Positions 1 to 8,769 of a stretch of 64,000 nucleotides of DNA are shown here, in pieces; the stretch's first letter is position 1; every line of letters begins with the position of its first letter. The notes under the pieces are model-generated. The model was not told the DNA's origin and did not search any database. It saw only the letters and a list, made by a program, of their open reading frames with translations. This DNA is from Vibrio variabilis. Lineage in GTDB: Bacteria; Pseudomonadota; Gammaproteobacteria; Enterobacterales; Vibrionaceae. Location: contig NZ_JYJK01000084.1 of the NCBI RefSeq assembly GCF_003263785.1, forward strand, positions 62,001 through 126,000, in the 5' to 3' direction. Position numbers and translations under genes: made by a program.

Positions 1-695
1 AAGCTCGCTTTTAACAATTTGGCAAATTGGCGCAGCGCCTCATCGCCAACAGAATGCCCGAAGGTATCGTTGATGGCTTTAAAGTTATTGAGATCAAACA
101 GGGCTACGGTGAACGGCTCCGTAGAGAAACGACATTTTTGAATCACTTTATCGGCCAGTACTCGATAACCACGTCGGTTGGAGATTTGAGTTAACTCATC
201 AAGGGTAGAGTTTAAGTTCGCCACTAACTCAGATTCGGCTAACTTCGCGAGATCTATCAGATCTTGAACTTGCTGATCGGTAAACAATCTCGGTTTACTG
301 TCTATCACGCACAAGGTACCGACCTTGACACCGCCCTCTATTTTTAGCGGCACGCCAGCATAAAAACGGATGTTGGGCTCACCCGTCACTAAAGGATTGT
401 CGCGAAAACGCTCATCAATAGACGCATCGTGAATAATGAATGGTTCGTCACCTAAAATAGCATGACCACAAAATGATTCTCCACGACCCGTTTGATTCGC
501 AGCGAGTCCTACATTAGATTTGAACCACTGGGTGTCTCTGTCAACGATGGTTAGCAAAGCAATCTCCACATCAAACATCCGTTTTGCTAATCGTGTCACC
601 CGATCAAAACGCTCCTCTGGCACACTGTCGATATTAAGCTGTCTGACAATTTTCAAACGGTAATCATCATCGGCGGGAATAGGAGCTGGCTGCAT
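1..695 (-). CDS. GAF-GGDEF signalling protein (3' part cut off by window edge)
   Basis: Reading leftward from the ATG at 695 there is an open frame running off the window. Residues about 20-160 look like a GAF sensor domain (stretches such as FDVEIALLTIVDRDTQWFKS and GRGESFCGHAI). They are followed by the start of a diguanylate cyclase domain (LDELTQISNRRGYRVL, then VALFDLNNFKAINDTFGHSVGDEAL). The FDLNNFKAINDTFGH stretch is the conserved metal and substrate region that precedes the GGDEF loop. The GG(D/E)EF motif itself lies outside, so whether the enzyme is active cannot be judged. Likely role: cytoplasmic cyclic-di-GMP synthesis controlled by a ligand bound to GAF. No signal peptide or membrane segment is seen. 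Confidence 0.88.
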   Translation of the reverse strand, partial: MQPAPIPADDDYRLKIVRQLNIDSVPEERFDRVTRLAKRMFDVEIALLTIVDRDTQWFKSNVGLAANQTGRGESFCGHAILGDEPFIIHDASIDERFRDNPLVTGEPNIRFYAGVPLKIEGGVKVGTLCVIDSKPRLFTDQQVQDLIDLAKLAESELVANLNSTLDELTQISNRRGYRVLADKVIQKCRFSTEPFTVALFDLNNFKAINDTFGHSVGDEALRQFAKLLKAS

Positions 696-907
696 GTGTG
701 AGAGTTCCTCAGAATAAGCGTACTAGACAAATGTGGACGGCGTAATGACACCTTTCATTACTCTCAATGCGCTTTTGAGTTTAAATTTAAAGTGTCCGCT
801 TCTAAAAATTAGTCAAGATTACGAGGGCATGCCACAAAAGCATCACATTCTTAACGTAAATTAAAATGAAAATTCGGCAGAGCTTCTTGAGTGGAGTGTC
901 AGGAAAG

Positions 908-944
908 TTGCATATTGCAAATATATTGCGGTTTGCATTTGCAA
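908..944 (+). promoter_or_regulatory. Two LuxO-type binding sites upstream of qrr
   Basis: Two near-perfect dyads lie 90-135 bp upstream of the qrr start. TTGCATATTGCAA (908-920) matches the LuxO consensus TTGCA-N3-TGCAA exactly, and TTGCATTTGCAA (933-944) is the same with a 2-nt spacer. The spacing is typical of enhancer sites for a sigma-54 activator. In vibrios phosphorylated LuxO activates qrr genes at low cell density. The luxO gene is not in this window. Confidence 0.85.
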
Positions 945-1013
945 TATAAGAATGCATCGAACCTTTTATGTGTAATGACGCACAAAAAGTCGGCAAATAG
1001 CTTTTGGCAAAGT

Positions 1014-1029
1014 TGGCACACATCATGCT
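1014..1029 (+). promoter_or_regulatory. Sigma-54 promoter of qrr
   Basis: TGGCACACATCATGCT carries the invariant GG (1015-1016) and GC (1027-1028) separated by exactly 10 nt, as in -24/-12 promoters. It predicts a start near 1040, which coincides with the 5' end of the Qrr stem-loop. Confidence 0.88.
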
Positions 1030-1039
1030 ATCAATATTA

Positions 1040-1138
1040 TGACTTCAGCAATGAAGTCACCTAGCCAACTGACGTTGTTAGTGAACCGATTTGTTCACAC
1101 TGTTTTCGGCCGATTGATTTATCAATCGGCCTTTTCTT
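1040..1138 (+). ncRNA. qrr: Qrr quorum-regulatory small RNA
   Basis: A roughly 100-nt RNA gene. It starts with a hairpin whose arms are TGACTTC (1040-1046) and GAAGTCA (1053-1059). The nearly invariant Qrr core follows (1056-1087, containing CCTAGCCAACTGACG and TTGTTAGTGAA), which pairs with luxR/hapR-type and other mRNAs with Hfq. The 3' end is a perfect intrinsic terminator: arms GGCCGATTGAT (1108-1118) and ATCAATCGGCC (1121-1131), then TTTTCTTT. An upstream sigma-54 promoter and two LuxO-type dyads complete the gene. Role from family knowledge: low-cell-density repression of the master quorum regulator. Which of the multiple vibrio Qrr paralogues this is cannot be decided from the sequence. 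It sits between a GGDEF gene and a lipoprotein gene, not beside luxO. Confidence 0.94.
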
Positions 1139-1178
1139 TATCTCAAAATCTAATCTAATGCTTGCGAAAACAACGTTA

Positions 1179-1601
1179 TTAACCTTCTTGGCTAGACTCC
1201 ACTTGTTGAGCTTTCTCCATTTCAGCCAGTTTTTGCTCTAACTCACGGATACGAATTTCAGCCTCTAGCTCGTCAGCGCGCTTCTCTGCGTCACTACGAC
1301 TGTCTTGCTTCATTCCCTCAGCTAGCGTTTCTGTACGCCCTGTTTCACGAGAATCATCCAAGTCCTTCATAGAGCCAGCAACGCCACCAGCGACACCACC
1401 AGCAACCGCGCCTTTCACAGCCAGTTCAGGTTCTCCCGTCAGTACGCCCATTGTGGCACCAAGTAATGCGCCTCCCGCTGCGCCTCTATTGCGTGCTGCA
1501 TTCTCATTTTCCTTATCGAAAGCAGGTGAAGCGCAACCAGTAAGGAGGGCTAGGGTTGCAACAGCAAAAAGTGATTTAACAGAGTGTTGAATGATTGTCA
1601 T
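1179..1601 (-). CDS. Glycine-zipper lipoprotein
   Basis: 140 aa. A lipoprotein signal peptide ends in the lipobox LLTGC (Cys about 23), so the mature protein should be lipid-anchored. Residues about 38-80 are rich in Gly and Ala with G-x3-G spacing (GAAGGALLGATMGVL, GAVAGGVAGGVAGS), as in glycine-zipper envelope proteins. The C-terminal third is highly charged and predicted coiled coil (EKRADELEAEIRIRELEQKLAEMEKAQ). I do not recognise a specific function. It resembles small SlyB/YMGG-like envelope lipoproteins only in general architecture. It is transcribed alone, toward the convergent qrr terminator, and is not part of the downstream operon, whose terminator lies at 1719-1764. Confidence 0.8.
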   Translation of the reverse strand: MTIIQHSVKSLFAVATLALLTGCASPAFDKENENAARNRGAAGGALLGATMGVLTGEPELAVKGAVAGGVAGGVAGSMKDLDDSRETGRTETLAEGMKQDSRSDAEKRADELEAEIRIRELEQKLAEMEKAQQVESSQEG

Positions 1602-1718
1602 AGCGGGGTTCTCGCAGTGGTTGTGTCTACGAGAGAAAGATTACTGTTTCAATGTGCTTCAAGGAATTCACTTGTCGTTATTAGCGTGATAAGCAGGGGT
1701 TATCAGGTCAGCCAAAAA

Positions 1719-1764
1719 AGCCGGGTATTACTTTGGATTTGTATCCTGAAGTAATGCCCGGCTT
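1719..1764 (-). terminator. Terminator of the hexosaminidase operon
   Basis: Long hairpin, arms 1719-1733 and 1749-1763, with a single mismatch in the stem (AGCCGGGTATTACTT against AAGTAATGCCCGGCT). Read on the minus strand it is followed by a run of T, just downstream of the hexosaminidase stop at 1783. Confidence 0.82.
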
Positions 1765-1782
1765 GTCGCTGTAAAACAATCG

Positions 1783-4230
1783 TTACTTGGTGAACGTGTT
1801 CAGTAGCATTTCCGTCGGCTTAACGATAGCGACGATCGTTTCATCAATGATAATCGCAGACTCGTTAATCATTGCTTGATACGCCTGAGCATCCGCTTTG
1901 CTCACGCTATCACCAGATTTCGCCTTTGATACCAAGGTTAAACCTATCTCAGCAACCTGCTTGGTCGCTTTGGTCAGTGCCACTGTATCGACAGACGCCA
2001 CGTTGGCGGCAAATACAGGCTCTGCAGCGGTGGCAGCATTCAAAACCGTTTGGTAGTGTAGCTCTAACGCTGTTAGTGCTTGCTTGTCACCTTTCTCGAC
2101 CTTCTCCACCAAATCATTCATTTCATAAACGGCGTAGCTCTCAACTGGAAGGGCATCAGCAAAACGATTCAAACGCTCATGCTGATTGTAAAGGTCGCCA
2201 TGGTTTTCCGTTTGAATCCATTTCTCCCAGTTACGAGCATAGTATTGCGCAGGCTCAGTGTATCGCGCCAAAGCAAGAAGCGGCGTGATATCCGCGCCAT
2301 TGGCTAAGCGTTGCATCATCACTCTAGAATCTGCATGGTGGCGCATCCCTAAAGAAATCTCAGACCAATTATCGATAGCACGCATACGTTTATACATGCT
2401 TACTTCATCGGTTAGCTCTTCAGAAGACCAGAAACGCTCGGCAATCGCATAGCTGCGCGGCCAAATGCGATTTTCCATGGTTTGCGAGTTGATGTTTTCC
2501 GCCCAAACCGTAATCTCACCACCAAGAATCAGCGACTGCTGTTCCTTGGTAAGCTCGGCTGGATAACCACCAGTAGGTTCTGGGATCACCGCGCCAGGCT
2601 GAGCTGAAGATGCCACAATTTCACCTGTCGTCGGCCAACGCACATTACCAATAAGCTGATAGCTGCCCTCTGCCAACTTGTCGCCAGCAAGCTTCAAGTT
2701 GAACTCGGTGTAAGACATGAAGTTATCGAAATGACCCTTGAAACTTTCACCTGGGGTGTACTCGATAATTTCTACTTCAGTACGAGATTTGCCGTTGTAA
2801 TCAGTAAAGGCACGAACACTGCCGTCTTTAGCTTGAATGATCGTCAGCAAGCCTTTGCGAGGACCACCTTTGGTACGCGGCTTCTCCCACTGGTAGCTAA
2901 CAAATCGCTCGCCTTCATGCAGTTTATCGTCAACTGTAATCCCGTGAGGCATAGGGTCATTGCGGTAGTGGTAGCTGGTCGGCTGAGGTTGGTCTAAGTA
3001 GTAGCCTGTGGAAAGCAGTCCCTGATACCCCTCCTGTGCCGCACGGCCAATACTATCGTGGCCACGCCAGCTTTGAATAACGATGGACTTAGGCAGATCT
3101 TTATGCCAAATCTCATCCCAGCCGGTCATCTTCTTGCCGCGATCCTCAAGCATCTTCTCTACTTTCGCATTCAAGTAGGACTGAAGACCGCGCTCACCAT
3201 CTAAGTTGTTTTCCTTAATAAACGCCTGAATCTCTGGATTCTCTTGCCACTGTTTGTAGTTCGGCTCATCACCACCGATGTGGAAGTACTCATCAGGGAA
3301 CAACTCAACGACTTCATCAAATACGCTGCTCAGCATGGTGTAAAGTTCTGGATTGGTTGGATCCATGAGTGGTTCAAATACGCCCCACTCGCGCTGCTGC
3401 GGATAACTTTGCTCGCCCAAACCTGACATCAGTTCTGGATAAGCATGGGCAACCGCTGACGCGTGACCCGGTAGCGAGATTTCTGGTACTACACGAATAC
3501 CCAACTCACGAGCATAATCGACAACATAGCGAATCTGATCTTTGGTGTAGTAGTCACCATCTGTGGTTTTTTCCCACAGCTTAGTGTAGTTATCAAGCTG
3601 AATGCGAATGCCTTGGTCATCCCAAATATGCCAGTGGAACACGTTCATCTTCGCCGACGCCATTGCATCCAACTGACGCAAAATCACTTCCATGTCAATA
3701 AAGTGACGTGATGTGTCATACGAGACCCCACGCCAACGAAAACGAGGTTCATCCTCAACATAGATAGCAGGCACTGAGTATCCGATGGCGTCTGTTTTTA
3801 CTAGCTGAAGGATAGTCTCGATACCACGAATCGCACCATAAGGGCGGTTGGCTTTAAGCACGATCTGACCGTTCTGAACATCCAGCGTATAGGACTCATC
3901 AGCATTGATATCTTGCACTGCCGATTTTGGCGCTTGGTCGATATCAATCACTAAGGTTGCTTCACTCGCGCTTTCCGCTTGCCAGTTCAGTGTGGGAAGA
4001 CCCGTTTGACGCTCAAGACGATTAACAAAACGTTTTGCGGTCGCTTCCACGCGCTCAGAGTTAAAACCTTTGATGAAAATACTAAAGTCTTTGTCGATGA
4101 CGACAGCGCCCTGTCTTAGCTCCACAGTTTGTGGATAAGGCATTAGATTCAGATCTGTATTCGGTGCCATAGCCCATGCCGTTGATGTTAGTGTGCCTGC
4201 GATTAATAAAGAGACGAGTTTCTTGTTCAT
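1783..4230 (-). CDS. Secreted GH20 beta-N-acetylhexosaminidase
   Basis: 815 aa. Start chosen at the ATG at 4230, which has AAGGAAG upstream and begins a clear Sec signal peptide (MNKKLVSLLIAGTLTSTAWA). An upstream in-frame start at 4251 has no ribosome site. An N-terminal GH20b-like domain (about 30-160) precedes the GH20 barrel. The catalytic Asp-Glu pair is in YFHIGGDEPNYKQW, and aromatic subsite residues include FHWHIWDDQGIRI and GWDEIW. An insertion of roughly 90 residues of beta-rich sequence (about 445-540) separates barrel halves before ILGGEITVWAENI. Expected reaction: release of terminal GlcNAc from chitooligosaccharides, possibly including ones with an oxidised reducing end, in the periplasm. 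It starts 10 bp after the porin gene ends and is last in the operon. Confidence 0.93.
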   Translation of the reverse strand: MNKKLVSLLIAGTLTSTAWAMAPNTDLNLMPYPQTVELRQGAVVIDKDFSIFIKGFNSERVEATAKRFVNRLERQTGLPTLNWQAESASEATLVIDIDQAPKSAVQDINADESYTLDVQNGQIVLKANRPYGAIRGIETILQLVKTDAIGYSVPAIYVEDEPRFRWRGVSYDTSRHFIDMEVILRQLDAMASAKMNVFHWHIWDDQGIRIQLDNYTKLWEKTTDGDYYTKDQIRYVVDYARELGIRVVPEISLPGHASAVAHAYPELMSGLGEQSYPQQREWGVFEPLMDPTNPELYTMLSSVFDEVVELFPDEYFHIGGDEPNYKQWQENPEIQAFIKENNLDGERGLQSYLNAKVEKMLEDRGKKMTGWDEIWHKDLPKSIVIQSWRGHDSIGRAAQEGYQGLLSTGYYLDQPQPTSYHYRNDPMPHGITVDDKLHEGERFVSYQWEKPRTKGGPRKGLLTIIQAKDGSVRAFTDYNGKSRTEVEIIEYTPGESFKGHFDNFMSYTEFNLKLAGDKLAEGSYQLIGNVRWPTTGEIVASSAQPGAVIPEPTGGYPAELTKEQQSLILGGEITVWAENINSQTMENRIWPRSYAIAERFWSSEELTDEVSMYKRMRAIDNWSEISLGMRHHADSRVMMQRLANGADITPLLALARYTEPAQYYARNWEKWIQTENHGDLYNQHERLNRFADALPVESYAVYEMNDLVEKVEKGDKQALTALELHYQTVLNAATAAEPVFAANVASVDTVALTKATKQVAEIGLTLVSKAKSGDSVSKADAQAYQAMINESAIIIDETIVAIVKPTEMLLNTFTK

Positions 4231-4240
4231 GACAACTTCC

Positions 4241-4959
4241 TTAGAAAACAAAATTTAGACCAATGCGATAGCGCCACTCTGTCGCGCCTTTGTTGGGTTC
4301 GGGGATGTAAATGTTCTTATCTGCGTCAACAATTTCCGCATATGGGCGCATGAAGCTTGAGTACTTGTACATAAACTTCACCGTGTGTTCGCGAGCCGTT
4401 TGCTCTCCGTTGGCAAGTTCGCCGGATGATTGGTGATTTGGTCAAAGTAGGTATAGGCATACGACAGAGTGAACTTGTCGTTGCTGTATCCTGTCCACAC
4501 GTCGTAACGATTTCGTTTAATGGTTTCTAGCTCGCCTGCGGCATTTTGAGCTTCGGCACTGGAAAAATCATAACGATATCGACCGTGAATAAAGAAGCCA
4601 TTATCGAAGTTGTAGTTAAGCTTTAGATACGGCATGTAAAAGGTATTTGAACTTAGGAAGTTAAGCGTAATGCCTGGGTTCAAAGTGAAGTTATCATTCA
4701 CACCGTACGTGTAGTAGTTGGTCACCTCGGTATTAGACAGGCGCAGGTTACTACCAAAGCTATCACCGTAGGTGCCGTGATTAATATTGGTCAGCATTTC
4801 AATGCCATAGCCGTTGTCAAAATGATGGCCAAGAATGACGCGGCTGCGATGTCTATCAGACGGGTCTCTATATTCGTGGCGTAAATCCAAATAGGTGGTG
4901 GATGCCACTGCTGATGAAGACATCAGCGCTAATAAAGGGTAGATACACTGTTTTTTCAT
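4241..4959 (-). pseudogene. KdgM-type oligosaccharide porin, frameshifted near its 3' end
   Basis: Signal peptide (MKKQCIYPLLALMSSSAVAS), then alternating aromatic beta-strands typical of the small KdgM outer-membrane channels (TTYLDLRHEYRD, GFFIHGRYRYDF, DKFTLSYAYTYFDQI). The first frame stops at 4378. The neighbouring frame continues with SSGELANGEQTAREHTVKFMYKY and ends in WRYRIGLNFVF, a classic terminal beta-strand with final Phe, stop at 4241-4243. A one-base error between about 4400 and 4440 therefore splits a normal barrel of about 240 aa. Known KdgM channels pass acidic oligosaccharides. In this operon an acidic, oxidised chitooligosaccharide would be a sensible cargo (inference). Confidence 0.8.
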
Positions 4960-4995
4960 TATGTTTTGTCTTGTTGGGGGATAAAAACGTTTTAG

Positions 4996-5025
4996 AGTCA
5001 GGGTGTCTTGGGCTACACCCTGACT
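4996..5025 (-). terminator. Intra-operon hairpin between symporter and porin genes
   Basis: Perfect 11-bp arms AGTCAGGGTGT (4996-5006) and ACACCCTGACT (5015-5025). On the minus strand a T-rich stretch follows after a short gap. It may attenuate transcription between the symporter and the porin or protect mRNA ends. Confidence 0.6.
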
Positions 5026-5108
5026 TGAAAGAGATTATTCGGTCACTGGCGTCGTCGATGTTGGTCTGCCAGACTCACCGCCTTGCTCCATTTGTGCACG
5101 CTCTGCAT

Positions 5109-6527
5109 CTAAGATGCTTGCGCCTCTTCAGGAGAAACCATGTTTCTTGGAGTAAACAAGCTCACAGCAACACCCGCTAACGTCGCAATCACTACAGATG
5201 GAATCACCGGGTTGCCCCAGTAAGCGGACAAGCTTGGGCTAAGGATGACAGTGAACGAGGCCGCTGAAGCACCTACCAAAGTTGCGATAGCGCCTTGCCA
5301 TGTGTAACGCTTCCAGAAACGTCCTAGCATGCCGCAGACAAACATGCCCGACATCACGGTAGAGATCATCTTAGTGATGTAGCCAATGATGTCATTCGAC
5401 GTCAGTGCGAATAGTAGTGCAAAGCCAATCACCACAACCAAAGCAAGTCTTGAGTAGTTCATCATCGACTCTTTGTTTGGTACGCGCCCAGTGAACATCA
5501 CATACACATCACGCAGCAGAATCGATACGCCGGCAATCGCATCTGAGCTCGCACTTGACATGGTTGCAGACAGACCCGCAATCAAAACAATCATGCCGAT
5601 ACCCACAGGCAATACCGTTGCTGCAATGTAAGGGAATGCGAAGTTTGGATTATCAAGGCTTGGGTCGATAGCATGTGCCGCCATACCAATGATGGCTGGA
5701 ATGATAGAGAAGAACAGATACAGTACACCAGATAGCACAAACGAGCGGCGAATCGTTGAAACATCCTTACCAGAGTAGATACGCTGACGGAAAGAAGGCG
5801 TCGCTAACACACCCACACCAACCACAACAGCGAGGGAAATCGCAGGGATAATGCCTAACTTCTCGATAGCTAGGAAGCTGGTTGCTGCCGGATCCATTGC
5901 CGCATACAGGTTATCCAATCCACCGATGTGCTGAACCGATAATACCGCCATGAGAATAAAGCCAACAAACAAGATGACCGCTTGAATGGTGTCCGTCCAA
6001 ACCACCGCTGTGTAGCCACCGATCACCACGTAAATAGTAAATGCCGCAGCAATAATGACCTTAGCCACATTGAGATCAATGTCAGCAATCCAAGCGAGAT
6101 ACATGCCGCCACCCAGAATGTGGGCGCCTAACCAACCAATGGACGCGATAAAAATCAGCACACCAACCAGGTTTTTTACTACGCGATTTGTACCTACGTA
6201 ATAAGACAGCTCTTCACTCATGGTCATAAAATTGAGTCGACGTACAGGGGCAAACCATAGAGCAAGAAGCAGAATACCAAGTGCACCACCAATACCATAC
6301 AGTGCCCCAGCCCAACCGTTCGCGTAGCCAAAGCCAACCGCGCCCATACTAGAGCCAGTACCTACCATGGTTGCGACGGTCGTACCTAACACTAGGAACA
6401 GTGGTAGACCACGTCCACCAAGTAGAAAATCTTCACCTGACTTTTGGTTGCGTGAGACAAACCACCCTAGCCAAATAAGAAAACACACATATATCCCAAA
6501 ACTGGAAAGAAATAGTGTACTGTTCAT
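5109..6527 (-). CDS. Sodium:solute symporter (SSS family)
   Basis: 472 aa with about 13 hydrophobic segments and the SSS signature regions (GFYANGWAG-like GFGYANGWAGALYGIG, GGYTAVVWTDTIQA, ATMSSASSDAIAG). Inner-membrane Na+-coupled uptake. The substrate cannot be read from sequence. By context between a RidA gene and a porin it probably imports the monomer released by the hexosaminidase, such as GlcNAc or N-acetylglucosaminate (inference). The given frame ends at 5109. In another frame a further hydrophilic tail (AERAQMEQGGESGRPTSTTPVTE) runs to a stop at 5035, directly before the hairpin, so the true C-terminus may be about 25 residues longer and lost by a one-base error near 5113. The start ATG at 6527 is preceded by a GGAGGTAG-type ribosome site. 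Confidence 0.87.
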   Translation of the reverse strand: MNSTLFLSSFGIYVCFLIWLGWFVSRNQKSGEDFLLGGRGLPLFLVLGTTVATMVGTGSSMGAVGFGYANGWAGALYGIGGALGILLLALWFAPVRRLNFMTMSEELSYYVGTNRVVKNLVGVLIFIASIGWLGAHILGGGMYLAWIADIDLNVAKVIIAAAFTIYVVIGGYTAVVWTDTIQAVILFVGFILMAVLSVQHIGGLDNLYAAMDPAATSFLAIEKLGIIPAISLAVVVGVGVLATPSFRQRIYSGKDVSTIRRSFVLSGVLYLFFSIIPAIIGMAAHAIDPSLDNPNFAFPYIAATVLPVGIGMIVLIAGLSATMSSASSDAIAGVSILLRDVYVMFTGRVPNKESMMNYSRLALVVVIGFALLFALTSNDIIGYITKMISTVMSGMFVCGMLGRFWKRYTWQGAIATLVGASAASFTVILSPSLSAYWGNPVIPSVVIATLAGVAVSLFTPRNMVSPEEAQAS

Positions 6528-6689
6528 TGAACTACCTCCAGAGATATAAGCAGATAAAACACTGCTTACTTTTACGTTATTTATATCGAAAAGTAATTAC
6601 ATTATGTAATCAGAATGTCATTGTTATTTTTATTGATAAGGGCATCGCAAAATGCCCTTAATAATGTTGCTTACTGTTGAATATTTATT

Positions 6690-7082
6690 TTATCGGCGAT
6701 CTTCGCGATAACAGGTCACATCGACTTCAACCTTTACATCAACTACAAGGTCACACACCATGCAAATTCGCGCTGGCGGGTTAGCACCGAAGAACTCTTT
6801 GAACACTTTGTTGAAAGATTGGAAATAGCGTGAGTCTGTTAACACGACTTTCACATGCACCACATCTTCAAGGCCGTAACCTGCTTCTTCCATAATATCG
6901 ACGCAGTTTTGAATCGCTAAACGCGACTGATCCACAATACCACCTTCAACAACCTCGCCATCTGTCATCGGTGTTTGACCCGACACATAAAGAAAGCCAC
7001 CAGCTTCTGTTGCACGAGCAAAGGGTAAATGTTGTCCGCCAGTACCGGTTCCACCTTCTACACCATAGCGTTTAATAGTCAT
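6690..7082 (-). CDS. RidA/YjgF family enamine/imine deaminase
   Basis: 130 aa, the normal length of one RidA domain. Family features: ARATEAGGFLYVSGQTPMT near the N-terminus and the substrate-carboxylate Arg with its neighbours in ANPPARICMVCDLVVDVKVEVDVTCY. RidA proteins hydrolyse reactive enamines or imines, released by PLP dehydratases, to 2-keto acids and ammonia. It lies 57 bp downstream of the deacylase gene and upstream of the symporter in the same operon. The divergent gene encodes a PLP amino-acid dehydratase-like enzyme, an obvious partner that would generate such intermediates. Confidence 0.9.
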   Translation of the reverse strand: MTIKRYGVEGGTGTGGQHLPFARATEAGGFLYVSGQTPMTDGEVVEGGIVDQSRLAIQNCVDIMEEAGYGLEDVVHVKVVLTDSRYFQSFNKVFKEFFGANPPARICMVCDLVVDVKVEVDVTCYREDRR

Positions 7083-7139
7083 TGTTTACTCCAGTTGTTA
7101 CTTCTTATTTAAATGTTACACATCTCGAATAATAATTAT

Positions 7140-8587
7140 TCAAGAGTAATTAGTGCTATCACGATATATAAATCGGCCAAATCTTTTTTTGGCAACTGAT
7201 TTATTTTGATAGCTAATATTTCCGTTTACGAATACACATTCAATTCCATCAGCGACAGAAATAGGTGATTCAAATGTCGCGGTATCACGAACGTTATGCT
7301 TATTAAATAAAACCAAGTCAGCAAACGCGCCCTCTTTGATAACGCCTCTGTTTGCCAGGTTATAGCGCTTCGCTGACATTCCCGTCATTTTGTACACCGC
7401 TTCCTCAAGAGGAAATAAACCGCGAGCTTTACAGTAATGGTTAAGAACTTTCGGGAAAGTGCCCCAAAGCCTTGGGTGTGGATGAGGATCGTTTGGCAAC
7501 CCATCTGATCCCACCATAGTGAGCTTATGCTTAAGCACTCGCTCGACATCTGCTTCATCCATGCAGTGATACACAGCGCCAGCTGGTTGAATGGCTTTAG
7601 CCGCTTCCATTAGTGGCAGATCCATTTGCTTAGCGATGTCAGCAAGGAGCTGCCCTGCATACTCAGGCTTGTTTTCAGACCAAGTAATGAAAATATCGAA
7701 ATCATCCGTCACTTGTTTTAAATCAAGCGTTGATGAGCTTGCTGAATAGGGGTAGCAGTCACAGGAGACATCTTGGTGCTGAGCTGTTTTTTCGAGCAAG
7801 TCGAGAACTTCAACGGTTCTTCCCCAGTTACCAGCACCTGCGCATTTCAAGTGAGAAATAACCACGGGTACTCGGGCATGTTGACCCGTTTCAAAGGCCT
7901 CTTCCATGGCACCTAAGATTTCTTCAAATTCAGTGCGCATATGAGTGGTATAAATGCCGCCAAACTCAGCCAATACCTCTGCTAGTCGCATCACTTCACT
8001 GGCGGTTGCTTGCTTAGCGCTGGCATAGGCCAAGCCAGAACTTAATCCCAGCGCACCTTCGGACATCGCTTGTGCTAATGCAGTCTGCATCGCATGAAGT
8101 TCATCTTCTGTAGCTTCACGGAGCAGCTCATCCATCACGTTATTACGTAGTGTGGTGTGCCCTATCAAGGCAGCAACATTAACCGCAGGCTCCGCTTGCT
8201 CAACCGCAGTCGCGTACTCTGCAAACGTTGAGTACTTAAAATCCTCTTGCTTACCCAATAGATTCATCGGTCTGGCGGCGCAACGTGTAATGTTGCCGGT
8301 GATGCACTGATGCCGCAGTTACCAACAATCACCGTTGTCACGCCTTGACTGATTTTCGGCAAGCAATCTGGGTAGCGAATAACATTGGTATCATCGTGAG
8401 TGTGAACATCAATAAAACCAGGGCTGAGCACCTGCCCATGGCCGTCGATGATCTTGCTCGCCTCAAAGCCTGCAAGATCACCAATTTTAGCGATGCGATC
8501 TTGCTTAATAGCCAGATCCGCATGGTAGGACGCCTCATTGGTTCCATCGACGATTTCTACATTTTTTATAATAGTGTCGAACAACAT
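7140..8587 (-). pseudogene. N-acyl-D-amino-acid deacylase (amidohydrolase), one frameshift
   Basis: About 480 aa in all. The N-terminal part (ATG at 8587) has the amidohydrolase metal motif SPGFIDVHTHDD and GNCGIS. After a break the same protein continues as NLLGKQEDFKYSTF, with the conserved HLKCAG and DGLPNDPHPHPRLWGTFPKVL of D-aminoacylases. The join is at about 8265-8280, where APPD should run on into PMNLLG; one missing C in the CCC of the Asp-Pro codons explains it. Family members remove N-acyl groups from D-amino acids in the cytoplasm. N-acetyl-D-glucosaminate is formally an N-acetyl D-alpha-amino acid, so deacetylation of an oxidised amino sugar is a plausible job here (inference). 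It is the first gene of the minus-strand operon. Confidence 0.88.
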
Positions 8588-8625
8588 GACCTTATCTCTC
8601 GACTTCACGCTTTCCATGACACCTA

Positions 8626-8699
8626 TGTTAGAAATTACCCTCACAAAACTCAGTGACAAATTACACAAAAACACCATAGAAGTTTGATAGTTTCTAACA
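8626..8699. promoter_or_regulatory. Inverted-repeat operator candidate between divergent operons
   Basis: TGTTAGAAA (8626-8634) and its exact reverse complement TTTCTAACA (8691-8699) flank the 183-bp divergent promoter region, centres 65 bp apart (about six helical turns). A dimeric regulator binding both could loop the region. The RpiR-type protein encoded just downstream is the obvious candidate. Both operons would then be controlled together. Confidence 0.45.
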
Positions 8700-8769
8700 C
8701 GACGAGTATCATAAAAACCATCATTCATTATTAATCAACTACTTAATTCATGTTAGTGTGAGAATTAAA

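Noticed and set aside
802..1026. Leftward 74-codon frame
   Set aside because: It covers the LuxO-type sites and the sigma-54 promoter of qrr. Cys/His-rich random composition and no ribosome site.
1872..3584. Several plus-strand open frames of 60-138 codons across the hexosaminidase gene
   Set aside because: They are antisense to a long, conserved GH20 gene, have no ribosome sites and no recognisable protein features.
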